Shown here: positions 43,048 through 50,603 of the stretch, one piece after another
Numbering within the stretch: the first letter of the stretch is position 1
Layout: each line of letters opens with the position of its first letter
NCBI GenBank assembly: GCA_945881775.1
Contig: CAMCVE010000003.1
Location: 62,001 to 126,000 of the forward strand
Origin: Bacteriovorax stolpii
GTDB taxonomy: Bacteria > Bdellovibrionota > UBA2428
Reading direction: 5' to 3'
Length of the DNA: 64,000 nucleotides
Translations under genes and position numbers: made by a program
Notes under the pieces: model-generated
The model's input: only the letters and a program-made list of their open reading frames with translations
Told to the model about the DNA's origin: nothing
Database searches by the model: none

Positions 43048-44409
43048 GTGAAACTAAACCCAATGTCTAAGTCGTTGGATTCTCCGGTAAAAATTCTCTT
43101 GGCAGACGACTCCGTCACGATGCATCGTGCGGTTTCTCTGGCGCTCAAGAAAGAGTCCTTCGAGTTGACTTGTGTCGACAATGGCAAAGATGCCCTGCGA
43201 CTCGCCTACGAAATACGTCCGGAGATTATCCTCCTGGACCTCGATATGCCCGAAAAAACTGGCATCGAAGTCGCACAAGACATCCGAGCCGACGCGACAC
43301 TCGCGGGCACGCAGATCATCCTACTGTGTGGCTCTTTCGACGAGATCAACGAGAAAGACATTGAAAAAGCTCCCGTTGACGCTCGACTTTGGAAACCCTT
43401 CGAATCCCACGTTTTGCTCGCGATGCTTCGCACTCTTTTGAGCGCACGTTCTCCGAGTCTTGCTTCAAAAGCCGCTCCCACTGCAGGTGCCGAAAGCACC
43501 GCTCCTCAAACAGTACGACCGAGCCTTGCGATTCCTCCGCGCAAAAATGCCGTCCCACCACCACCAAAATCTCGCAAAGAAGAGGCTATCGAGTCCGTCT
43601 CCTTGGATCTCAAGGAGCGCGCCACCAAGCTGTCTAGCGATTCAACAGAGCAGCGTCACATTCAGGAATCCGTCGAAGCCACAAGGCCTGTGTCTCGTTC
43701 GGTGTCTGACCTTTTTGATCCGGCAAAACGTCCTCCGCTTCCAGACCTAGCGGCCCTGAATGTCGACGAGAGTGCAGATTTCACACGCGAACTCGCGCGC
43801 GAGACTTTTGGTGGGCAGACCTTCCCTGAAGAATTACCGGAACCTCAGCAAGCCGCAGAAGCTACCGCGCCTCCACTTAATCCGCGGACCGCAAGTCCCA
43901 AAGAAGACCCCTTCGTGAACAACCTCTGGAGCCCCGAAGAGCTGAGCTCCTACGAAGAAGAGACATTCTTTGCAAGCTCGGAGGAAAATTCCGGACCCGG
44001 AGAGAATCACTCCGAAGAGATAGTGTATCCAGAAATGGGAGATCCGACCCTGATCCCCGCGACTGCGGATCTTGACTTTGAAGTTCTCGATCCACATCAC
44101 ATCTCTGAAGCGACCACGAGCGCTCACCAACGAGATCCCAAAAGCGCCCCTTGGATGGCCCAAGATCTTTCTTCGCCTCTTGATGAGCTTACAACAAGCG
44201 CCACTCGTGAAATTCATACCACGTTGCGCGAGCGCGTCTCCGAGACCCGTGGCAGCGCTTCAAGCGACGCCCCCCCAATTTCATCACCGGAAGATTTGCG
44301 TCGCATGGTTGCCGAAGAAGTGAAGCGTGCTTTCCATGGCTGGCTGCGCGACGAACTTCAACGTCAACTCAACGATGTGATGTCGGAGCTCGATAACGAA
44401 CTTTCATGA
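43048..44409 (+). CDS. Response regulator with long acidic tail
   Basis: This 453-residue protein has a receiver domain (residues about 12-130): ADD near 20, phospho-acceptor Asp64 in LLDLDMPEKTG, and Lys116 in LWKPF. The next 270 residues are Pro/Ala/Glu-rich and disordered, ending with a helical segment (about 420-453: DLRRMVAEEVKRAFHGW). No DNA-binding output domain is present. Start is GTG at 43048; an ATG five codons on is possible. The stop overlaps birA (ATGA). Confidence 0.85.
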   Translation: MKLNPMSKSLDSPVKILLADDSVTMHRAVSLALKKESFELTCVDNGKDALRLAYEIRPEIILLDLDMPEKTGIEVAQDIRADATLAGTQIILLCGSFDEINEKDIEKAPVDARLWKPFESHVLLAMLRTLLSARSPSLASKAAPTAGAESTAPQTVRPSLAIPPRKNAVPPPPKSRKEEAIESVSLDLKERATKLSSDSTEQRHIQESVEATRPVSRSVSDLFDPAKRPPLPDLAALNVDESADFTRELARETFGGQTFPEELPEPQQAAEATAPPLNPRTASPKEDPFVNNLWSPEELSSYEEETFFASSEENSGPGENHSEEIVYPEMGDPTLIPATADLDFEVLDPHHISEATTSAHQRDPKSAPWMAQDLSSPLDELTTSATREIHTTLRERVSETRGSASSDAPPISSPEDLRRMVAEEVKRAFHGWLRDELQRQLNDVMSELDNELS

Positions 44410-45167
44410 CCCCAACCCGTTGCGAACTTGTCCAACTCAAAACCTGCCAAAGCACTCAAGATGAGGCTTGGCAAAGAGTCCGCGCGGGAACAAGAGTGGT
44501 CGCCGTCAGATCCGAGAGCCAGAGCGCGGGACGCGGGCGTCAAGACCGTCCATGGCTTTCACCCTCGGGAAACCTCTTTCTGAGTCTTGGTGTTTCGATC
44601 GAAGGGAAAAAAGAGAGAGCTTGGCCCTTCGTGAGCCTACTGGCTGGGATTGCGGCCGCGCGCAGCCTAAAACAACACGGTGCTTGGGACGAAGCCTGCT
44701 TTTTAAAGTGGCCCAATGACCTTTACCGAAAAGATCAGGCATCGCACTCGGTTTCCAAGATCGGTGGCATCCTCACAGAGCTTCGCAAAGATGTTTTGCT
44801 CGTGGGGGTAGGGATCAACGTCGCGAATGCTCCCGTCCTCGTAGCTTCGTCTTATACGAGCACTGCACTCGCTAGTTTTACGTCTCAGCCACCAACGGCC
44901 TCGCAGCTCGCGAGGACCCTCACGCAGGAACTCTCTGAACTCGTTCTCAACTGGATAGATGATGACGCCAGACTCACTGCAGACGCCATCTCCGAACTGG
45001 AGGGGAACTGGATGCGCCCCTTTTTTTCGATGCGCGGACACGTCGAAGGCATCGGCGAAGTGCGTTCCGAGCGACTGCTCGGCGACGGCCGACTTGAAGT
45101 GAGTACCGTGAAGGACCCTTTCCTCAGGCAGGCCGTGTCTTCGGGTGAATTCCGACTGCTTACTTAG
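44406..45167 (+). CDS. birA: Biotin-[acetyl-CoA-carboxylase] ligase
   Basis: This 253-residue ligase attaches biotin to carrier proteins. It lacks the N-terminal DNA-binding domain of E. coli BirA and begins at the catalytic part: KTCQSTQDEAW, SQSAGRGRQDRPWLSP, GNLFLSL, KWPNDLY and KIGGILTEL. It is therefore a monofunctional type and does not repress the biotin operon. It is translationally coupled to the response regulator. Confidence 0.93.
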   Translation: MTPTRCELVQLKTCQSTQDEAWQRVRAGTRVVAVRSESQSAGRGRQDRPWLSPSGNLFLSLGVSIEGKKERAWPFVSLLAGIAAARSLKQHGAWDEACFLKWPNDLYRKDQASHSVSKIGGILTELRKDVLLVGVGINVANAPVLVASSYTSTALASFTSQPPTASQLARTLTQELSELVLNWIDDDARLTADAISELEGNWMRPFFSMRGHVEGIGEVRSERLLGDGRLEVSTVKDPFLRQAVSSGEFRLLT

Positions 45168-45369
45168 AAGACTCTTCGACCCAGGCTTTGAGTGTGTCGT
45201 AATCGAGGTTGGGATTGCCCCGATATTCTGCGTCAGCTCCTCGACCAGATGGAAACCAAACAAAGTCCGGCCAGGCGTCAGCACTTTTGAAGCTCTGAGG
45301 GCCCCCGAAGAGGGTCGAAGGACAATTTTTGCGAACGGGGTGTTGAAGTTCTAGACAGAAGAGACGCAA
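45160..45369 (-). CDS. Possible small protein, convergent with birA
   Basis: A 69-residue minus-strand frame ends with a plausible short domain (FPSGRGADAEYRGNPNLDYDTLKAWVEESSK-like tail, with CPSTLFGG upstream). It overlaps the birA end by 8 bases. It may be a real small gene or a fragment of a longer lost one; no clear ribosome site is seen. Confidence 0.25.
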   Translation of the reverse strand: MRLFCLELQHPVRKNCPSTLFGGPQSFKSADAWPDFVWFPSGRGADAEYRGNPNLDYDTLKAWVEESSK

Positions 45370-45434
45370 GGAATCCTCAACCTAACATACAGTAATTAAT
45401 AGGTATTATTGATTGGATGTCCATCCATCTGGCA

Positions 45435-45450
45435 TGGCACGGCCCTTGAA
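45435..45450 (+). promoter_or_regulatory. Sigma-54-type promoter candidate
   Basis: TGGCACGGCCCTTGAA matches the RpoN consensus TGGCACG-N4-TTGC except for A in place of C at the -12 position. It lies 65 bases ahead of the lipoprotein start at 45515, in the otherwise gene-poor stretch 45,370-45,514. The weak -12 box lowers confidence. Confidence 0.35.
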
Positions 45451-45514
45451 GTACTTAGTTCAACAGCATTTGATCACGTTGGCGGAAATTGAAACAAACC
45501 AAGGAGAAACGAAC

Positions 45515-46171
45515 ATGAAAAAGCAAAACCTCTTCATCATGACCGCCCTCGTTATCGGACTCACTGCCTGCGGTGGCAACGACGAACAACCGGTCAATAA
45601 CAACAACCCCCACACACCTGGAAGTTATTATCCAATTCCGTCGGACCCAAGTTCTGGAAGTTTCCAGAACACCGAACAATGGATGGTCTCACAACTTCAA
45701 GCCATCTACGGCAACGTGACCACAAGCGGTCATGCGATCCTCGGAAGCACGACGCTTCCTGTGGGCACCCACAGCTGGCAAACGATTCTCGATCGCGTCA
45801 AGACTGCGGCTCAATCTTGCGGCAATTACTGCCAGATCCAGTCTTACGGTTACAACTATTCCTACCTCTCGCCGCTCGCTCGCACCGACTTCAATCGCCT
45901 GCGCCAATACCTTAACTTCGCAGCCCTGAGCAACGTCGGTGTTCGCTACGCAAACGATCCCGGTTACCAAGGTTACAGCCTCGCTCACTCGATCGACCAA
46001 GTCCTGAACATCCTCTCGCAAAGTTACGGTCAAATGTTCAACAACTGGTATGGCTACGGATACTACCCCGTCTCCTACTCCCCCTGGTATAGCGGTTCGG
46101 GCATGATTGCCGGCCTGAACTACGGAAGCTCTGGTCTGCAGATCTCAGTCGGAGCCAGCTTCAGCAGATAA
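45515..46171 (+). CDS. Lipoprotein rich in Tyr, Asn and Ser
   Basis: This 218-residue protein has a lipobox (LTACGG, Cys about 19) and is probably a lipoprotein. The start at 45515 has AAGGAG at good spacing. A low-complexity Asn/Pro/Ser linker (about 25-50) precedes a helical domain (AQSCGNYCQIQSYG region carries two Cys). The C-terminal third is Tyr/Gly/Ser-rich (WYGYGYYPVSYSPWYSG) like surface or adhesive proteins. Family unknown. The terminator at 46255 ends the transcript. Confidence 0.75.
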   Translation: MKKQNLFIMTALVIGLTACGGNDEQPVNNNNPHTPGSYYPIPSDPSSGSFQNTEQWMVSQLQAIYGNVTTSGHAILGSTTLPVGTHSWQTILDRVKTAAQSCGNYCQIQSYGYNYSYLSPLARTDFNRLRQYLNFAALSNVGVRYANDPGYQGYSLAHSIDQVLNILSQSYGQMFNNWYGYGYYPVSYSPWYSGSGMIAGLNYGSSGLQISVGASFSR

Positions 46172-46254
46172 GTGAACTCTGACCCAAGACCCCGAACACA
46201 AGCTGTGTGAATCCAGAACGTAAGTTGAAGCTGAACGGAATCAGAAACCGAAAA

Positions 46255-46295
46255 CAGGGCTTGGTTCCATACGGAACTAAGCCCTGAGTGTTTTT
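46255..46295 (+). terminator. Intrinsic terminator after the lipoprotein gene
   Basis: CAGGGCTTGGTTCC (46255-46268) pairs with GGAACTAAGCCCTG (46273-46286) around ATAC, then AGTG and five T. The stem has one mismatch. Confidence 0.8.
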
Positions 46296-46329
46296 GGAAA
46301 CTGCCGGAATAAAGATTGGAGCAAGCGAC

Positions 46330-46902
46330 ATGAAACTCTTCTCACTAGCCCTCTCAAGTGCTCTCAATCTGGCCACTTATGTGGGCACCTCGACGCAAGT
46401 CTCCGAGCGCTTTCCCGCCTCTGATAAAATCACCGTGCCATCCAGCCAAGCCGAACGCGCTTCCGAGCTGGATTCAGAAGCGGCAAGCTTCTACGCTGAA
46501 AGCTTCCACGGAATGGGGCTCTGGCTCGGAGAAGCCAAAGTTGCTGGAGGAGAAGTCCTGGGACTTGAGCCTTCGAAGCAATTCCCTCCGATGAGTCTCG
46601 AAGAATTCCATCTGCGCACCCTCTATTTTGCAGCCCAAATCTTAAAGATCGACATTGGCTACGAGTCTCTAAGGGATGATTTGGTCTTGCGACACACCGT
46701 TAGCCAACGGCTCATAGATTCTTATGAACTACTTGAACGCTCTGAGGACTTCCAAGCTATTCACGTTGAGTTTACAAGCGGCGCGATCGTCGGGCCGCTA
46801 CCCCTCTACAAAGCCTTCCACGCTGTTCTCACAACTCTAACCATGGACTCCGCATCGAGCCTTAACAACCGCGGCATTGTCCACGCCTCCAGAGGATTCT
46901 AA
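46330..46902 (+). CDS. Hypothetical protein with N-terminal hydrophobic segment
   Basis: This 190-residue protein starts at ATG 46330 with GGAG 8 bases upstream and has a hydrophobic N-terminus (FSLALSSALNLATYVG, about 4-19). The rest is helical and acidic-neutral, with no motif known to me. It ends two bases before the trmL TTG, so it may be cotranscribed with it. Family unknown. Confidence 0.6.
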   Translation: MKLFSLALSSALNLATYVGTSTQVSERFPASDKITVPSSQAERASELDSEAASFYAESFHGMGLWLGEAKVAGGEVLGLEPSKQFPPMSLEEFHLRTLYFAAQILKIDIGYESLRDDLVLRHTVSQRLIDSYELLERSEDFQAIHVEFTSGAIVGPLPLYKAFHAVLTTLTMDSASSLNNRGIVHASRGF

Positions 46903-46904
46903 AC

Positions 46905-47435
46905 TTGGGTCGCAAGAACAACCATTTTGTAGCGCCCAACGAGCGTCAGCCCCAAGACCACAAACTCACGCGGCCAGGGGCCATGACGATTGTCTTGGTT
47001 CATCCACGTATTCCACAGAATACAGGAAGTATCGCCCGACTCTGCGCCGCAACAGGATCCAGACTAGATCTCGTGCGTCCACTCTTTGAGATCGATGATC
47101 GCAAACTCATCCGAGCCGGGCTCGACTACTGGCCACTCCTAGATGTTCGCATCTTCGAGAGTCTTGACGACTGGTTCGAGAACAATGCGGACGTTAAACC
47201 ATGGCTCGTAGAAGTTGGCGGCCAAAAGAATCATACGGAAGCAAAATTTTCAGAAGGCGACTTTATCTTATTTGGCGACGAGCAAGATGGACTCGCTCCT
47301 TCACTTCTCGCGCAAATGCCGGATCGGCACTTGCGCATTCCCCAGCAAGGCGTGCGTTCCATGAACCTCTCCATGTGCGCGGGCATCGTGACCTTTGAAG
47401 CCCTGCGGCAACTGGGTTGGCTCGGACTCAAGTAA
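46905..47435 (+). CDS. trmL: tRNA (cytidine/uridine-2'-O)-methyltransferase, TrmL-like
   Basis: This SPOUT methyltransferase (176 residues from TTG) modifies the wobble base of certain leucine tRNAs. Motifs: IVLVHPRIPQNTGSIARLCAATG (start of the fold), RAGLDYW, FGDEQDGL and RIPQQGVRSMNLSMCAGI (the SPOUT knot). The family normally begins at Met 27 (46983), but the TTG at 46905 has AGAGGA upstream, so both starts are possible; the extension is basic. The window also encodes tRNA-Leu(UAA), a family substrate. Confidence 0.88.
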   Translation: MGRKNNHFVAPNERQPQDHKLTRPGAMTIVLVHPRIPQNTGSIARLCAATGSRLDLVRPLFEIDDRKLIRAGLDYWPLLDVRIFESLDDWFENNADVKPWLVEVGGQKNHTEAKFSEGDFILFGDEQDGLAPSLLAQMPDRHLRIPQQGVRSMNLSMCAGIVTFEALRQLGWLGLK

Positions 47436-47462
47436 ATCGCAATTCATCAAAGTTTTTGAAAA

Positions 47463-47498
47463 TAAAAAACGCCGCCCCCTAGAATCGGGAGCAGCGTC
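47463..47498 (-). terminator. Intrinsic terminator for rplM-rpsI
   Basis: On the minus strand an 11-bp stem (two G-U pairs) between about 47498-47488 and 47480-47470 is followed by TTTTTTATTTT. It lies 25 bases after the rpsI stop. Confidence 0.85.
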
Positions 47499-47522
47499 TT
47501 GTGAGCCAGAGCTCGAGGCGGA

Positions 47523-47915
47523 TCAACGCTTCGAGAACTGTGTGCCACGGCGGGCGCCGCGGAGGCCGTACTTCTTACGCTCTTTGGATCGAGCGTCGCG
47601 GGTCAGGAAGCCACCCTTTTTGAGGGTGCCACGGAGCTCGGGATCGAATTCGATCAAGGCGCGCGAAATGCCATGACGAAGGGCGCCGGCTTGACCGCCG
47701 TGACCGCCGCCATCGCAGTTTGCGATGATGTCGAATTTGCCTTCCATGCCAACGGCTTCGAGAGCTTGGTTGACGACCAGGCGAAGAACGGGACGCACAA
47801 AGTAATCTTCGTACTTCTTGCCGTTGACAACGATGTCACCTTTGCCGGGACGGAGACGAACACGTGCTACTGAGGTTTTACGACGACCGGTCGCTACGAT
47901 GAATTGCTGAGCCAT
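47523..47915 (-). CDS. rpsI: 30S ribosomal protein S9
   Basis: Standard 130-residue S9: [17 protein letters not shown], then [14 protein letters not shown], the [19 protein letters not shown] motif and the basic C-terminus ending in FSKR, which reaches the ribosomal P-site tRNA. It follows rplM by 5 bases in the usual order. Confidence 0.97.
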   Translation of the reverse strand: MAQQFIVATGRRKTSVARVRLRPGKGDIVVNGKKYEDYFVRPVLRLVVNQALEAVGMEGKFDIIANCDGGGHGGQAGALRHGISRALIEFDPELRGTLKKGGFLTRDARSKERKKYGLRGARRGTQFSKR

Positions 47916-47920
47916 AATTA

Positions 47921-48682
47921 TTATTCTTCTCCAATGGTGCTGTCATAGCGGAGTTTCCAAGCGACGGGATTCTGTGCAGCGTGGGGGTGCTCCGAGCCTT
48001 TGTAGATCTTGAGTTTCGTCATTTGAGCGCGGCCAAGGGGAGTACGGGGAACCATGCCTTTGACAGCTTTTTCGAGGATGCGGTCGGGGAAGGTTTCGCG
48101 GAGACGCGCGGGGGTCGTTTCCTTGAGACCACTGATGTAGCCCGTGTGCCAGTTGTAGGTCTTTTGGGTTTCCTTGTTTCCAGCGAACTTGACCTTTTCG
48201 CAGTTAATCACGATCACGAAATCACCCACGTCGTTGTTGGGGGTGAAAGAGGTCTTGTGCTTGCCGCGAAGCAGGCTTGCGATCTGTGAAGCAACGCGAC
48301 CGACAGTTTGGTCAGCGACGTCAACCACGAGCCAACGACGTTCGTCGTTGTCCTTAGGCGAGAAGCTCGTCTTCGAAGCGAGAGACTTGACGGGACCCTT
48401 AGGAGCCGTCACGCGAGAAGAGTGGGGAGCATGTCCGGGGTGTTTGACCTTCCAACGAGAAGCGCTGGTGCCCTTCTTGGCGCGGAGGTTTACGTCGGCC
48501 TTTTCGGCACGCTTGGTGGTCCGCGAAGTGCGCACCTTCGTCTTTGCAGCGGATTTCTTCGCTGTTTTCTCGGACTTGGTGGCTCGCTTTTGAGTCTTCG
48601 CCGAAGCGCCCACTTTCGTGGTCTTCTTCTCGGAAGACGTTTCCTTTTTCTTCGTCGCTGTCGTTTTAGCTTTCACTACCAT
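47921..48682 (-). CDS. rplM: 50S ribosomal protein L13 with histone-H1-like N-terminal extension
   Basis: The normal L13 domain fills residues about 104-253 ([66 protein letters not shown]). It is preceded by about 103 residues rich in Lys, Ala, Thr and Ser ([24 protein letters not shown]), much like bacterial H1-type tails. E. coli L13 is 142 residues. The start ATG has AGAGGA 6 bases upstream and a promoter further up (48719-48747), so the long form is what the gene encodes. S9 follows. Confidence 0.93.
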   Translation of the reverse strand: MVVKAKTTATKKKETSSEKKTTKVGASAKTQKRATKSEKTAKKSAAKTKVRTSRTTKRAEKADVNLRAKKGTSASRWKVKHPGHAPHSSRVTAPKGPVKSLASKTSFSPKDNDERRWLVVDVADQTVGRVASQIASLLRGKHKTSFTPNNDVGDFVIVINCEKVKFAGNKETQKTYNWHTGYISGLKETTPARLRETFPDRILEKAVKGMVPRTPLGRAQMTKLKIYKGSEHPHAAQNPVAWKLRYDSTIGEE

Positions 48683-48718
48683 GATCGTTTCCTCTTAAAA
48701 CCTGTTTCAAAGCCAGGA

Positions 48719-48747
48719 TTTCTAAGGGGGTAGAGCACTTGTGTCAA
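48719..48747 (-). promoter_or_regulatory. Strong sigma-70 promoter of rplM-rpsI
   Basis: On the minus strand TTGACA (48747-48742) is separated by exactly 17 bases from TAGAAA (48724-48719). The rplM ATG lies 37 bases after the -10 box. Confidence 0.75.
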
Positions 48748-48819
48748 GCACTCAAAGCCTTAGAAATACGAAATTTTGACTGCACCCAAAGCCCTCAAGG
48801 GCCTTAGTATAGACCCTAG

Positions 48820-49236
48820 ATGTCACGCTATCTCTGCCCAGTCTGCCGCTCAACCATGGGGCAGCTTCCTTCTTCCAAGCTAAGCCTTAAGGCTTACGTC
48901 CAAATCATTCTTATCACGACAGTTATTTGCGCGGGAGCTTATTTTGCCTTGGGTCCTTGGGCCGGAGTCAAGGCCTCTTTGAGCTTCCTCCCGCTTTGGA
49001 CAGCCGCTGAATGGGGGCACTGGCTCCGGATTCGCGAAGCCCTGCGTTGCCGAGTTTGCGATTTCGATTCGATGCTTTACCGCCGTGACTGGAAGGCTGC
49101 CCGACGCAAAGTCGAGATCAAAATGCAGGGCCTCTCCGACGAGATGCAAGCTCAAATTCGAGCCGAGATCAAACGCATCCAGGACCTGCGTCCTAACGCG
49201 ACCAATAAGAGCGTCGAAAAAACTCCCTCGGCCTAG
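48820..49236 (+). CDS. Membrane protein with zinc-ribbon Cys pairs
   Basis: This 138-residue protein has CPVC near residue 6 and CRVC near 78, the pattern of a split zinc ribbon, with a two-segment hairpin between (about 25-45 and 50-65). The C-terminus is basic-helical. It may sense or scaffold at the membrane; no family is recognised. It stands alone. Confidence 0.75.
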   Translation: MSRYLCPVCRSTMGQLPSSKLSLKAYVQIILITTVICAGAYFALGPWAGVKASLSFLPLWTAAEWGHWLRIREALRCRVCDFDSMLYRRDWKAARRKVEIKMQGLSDEMQAQIRAEIKRIQDLRPNATNKSVEKTPSA

Positions 49237-49283
49237 GACTGGGTTTCCTTCAAGGCCTGGAAATCATGGTAGCTTAAAGGGCC

Positions 49284-50591
49284 ATGAAACAAGTATTTCT
49301 TGTCGACGCGATTCGCACCCCTTTTGCCAAAGCCGGCCTGGACCTCAAAAATGTTCACGCAGCCGAACTCGGACGTTTTGCCGTCTCAGAACTCCTCGCC
49401 CGAACTGGCATCCCGCTCAAAGACATCGGCAACCTCATCGATGAAGTCATCATCGGTAACGCCGGCACTCCGGCTGATTCAGCCAACATTGCACGGGTCG
49501 TGGCACTTCTCGCGGGACTCCCGCAACATCTCTCCGCCTACACCGTTCACCGAAACTGTGCTTCGGGAATGGAATCCGTCGCCCAGGCTGCTCTCAAAGT
49601 TTCGGCGGGAGTGGGAGATATCTACATCGCTGGCGGCACAGAATCGATGTCTCAAGCCCCGCTCATTTACAACAACAAAGCGGTCGCATTTTTCGAACGT
49701 CTTTCCAAGGCGCGCTCGCTTCAAGATCGTCTTAAGGTCCTTGCCTCCACACCCGTGGCCGAGTTCCTCAAGCCTCGCATCTCAATCATGGAAGGCCTCA
49801 CCGATCCCACTTGCGGCCTGAACATGGGTGAAACAGCAGAGGTGATCGCCAAAGACTTCAAGATCAGTCGCGAAAAACAGGACGAATTCGCACTCCGTTC
49901 TCACCAACGTGCGATCGATGCCGAGACTAAAGGAGTGATGGCAGAAGAAATCGCGCCTTATGCGGTTCCCCCTGAATACACGAAGATTCTTACGGCCGAT
50001 GTCGGCCCCCGCAAGGGCCAAAGCCTCGAGGCGCTCGCCAAGCTCAAACCCTTCTTCGACAAGAAATATGGAACGGTCACGGCTGGCAACGCTTGTCCGA
50101 TCACGGATGGTGCCGCCATGGCCCTCATCGCCTCCGAAGATGGCCTCGAAAAACTGGGCCGCCCGAAGCCCCTCGCACGTATCAAGGCGTGGGCCTTTGC
50201 CGGTCTCGACCCTCGGCGTATGGGACTGGGTCCGGTCTTCGCCACGCACCGAGTTCTCAAAGAAACCGGCCTGAGTCTGAAGGACTTTGGCGTGGTCGAA
50301 ATCAACGAAGCTTTCGCCGCCCAAGTGATGGGCTGTCTCATGGCTTTTGATTCTGACTCGTTCTGTAAGGAATACCTCGGTCGCTCCTCCAAGTTGGGTG
50401 AAATCGATGTGGGTCTCCTCAATCCCAATGGCGGCGCCATCGCCTTTGGACATCCCGTGGGCGCCACCGGTACGCGCATTATTCTCACCGCAGCTCGAGA
50501 AATGAAACGCAAAAAGGCCAAATATGGCCTGGCGACACTTTGTATTGGCGGCGGCCAAGGTGGCGCTGTTGTTCTGGAATCGCTGGACTAA
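49284..50591 (+). CDS. fadI: Acetyl-CoA acyltransferase (thiolase), FadI/FadA-type
   Basis: This 435-residue thiolase performs the last step of fatty-acid beta-oxidation. The active Cys sits in HRNCASGMES (about residue 92), with GGTESMSQ, NGGAIAFGHPVGATG (catalytic His) and CIGGGQGGA (second Cys). The length fits the FadI trifunctional partner rather than the shorter FadA. It precedes the fadJ-type gene by 12 bases. Confidence 0.93.
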   Translation: MKQVFLVDAIRTPFAKAGLDLKNVHAAELGRFAVSELLARTGIPLKDIGNLIDEVIIGNAGTPADSANIARVVALLAGLPQHLSAYTVHRNCASGMESVAQAALKVSAGVGDIYIAGGTESMSQAPLIYNNKAVAFFERLSKARSLQDRLKVLASTPVAEFLKPRISIMEGLTDPTCGLNMGETAEVIAKDFKISREKQDEFALRSHQRAIDAETKGVMAEEIAPYAVPPEYTKILTADVGPRKGQSLEALAKLKPFFDKKYGTVTAGNACPITDGAAMALIASEDGLEKLGRPKPLARIKAWAFAGLDPRRMGLGPVFATHRVLKETGLSLKDFGVVEINEAFAAQVMGCLMAFDSDSFCKEYLGRSSKLGEIDVGLLNPNGGAIAFGHPVGATGTRIILTAAREMKRKKAKYGLATLCIGGGQGGAVVLESLD

Positions 50592-50603
50592 AGGAAAACG
50601 ACA

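Noticed and set aside
44703-45284. Minus-strand frame of 193 codons across birA
   Set aside because: It is antisense to conserved birA motifs and has no recognisable domain, so it is a shadow.
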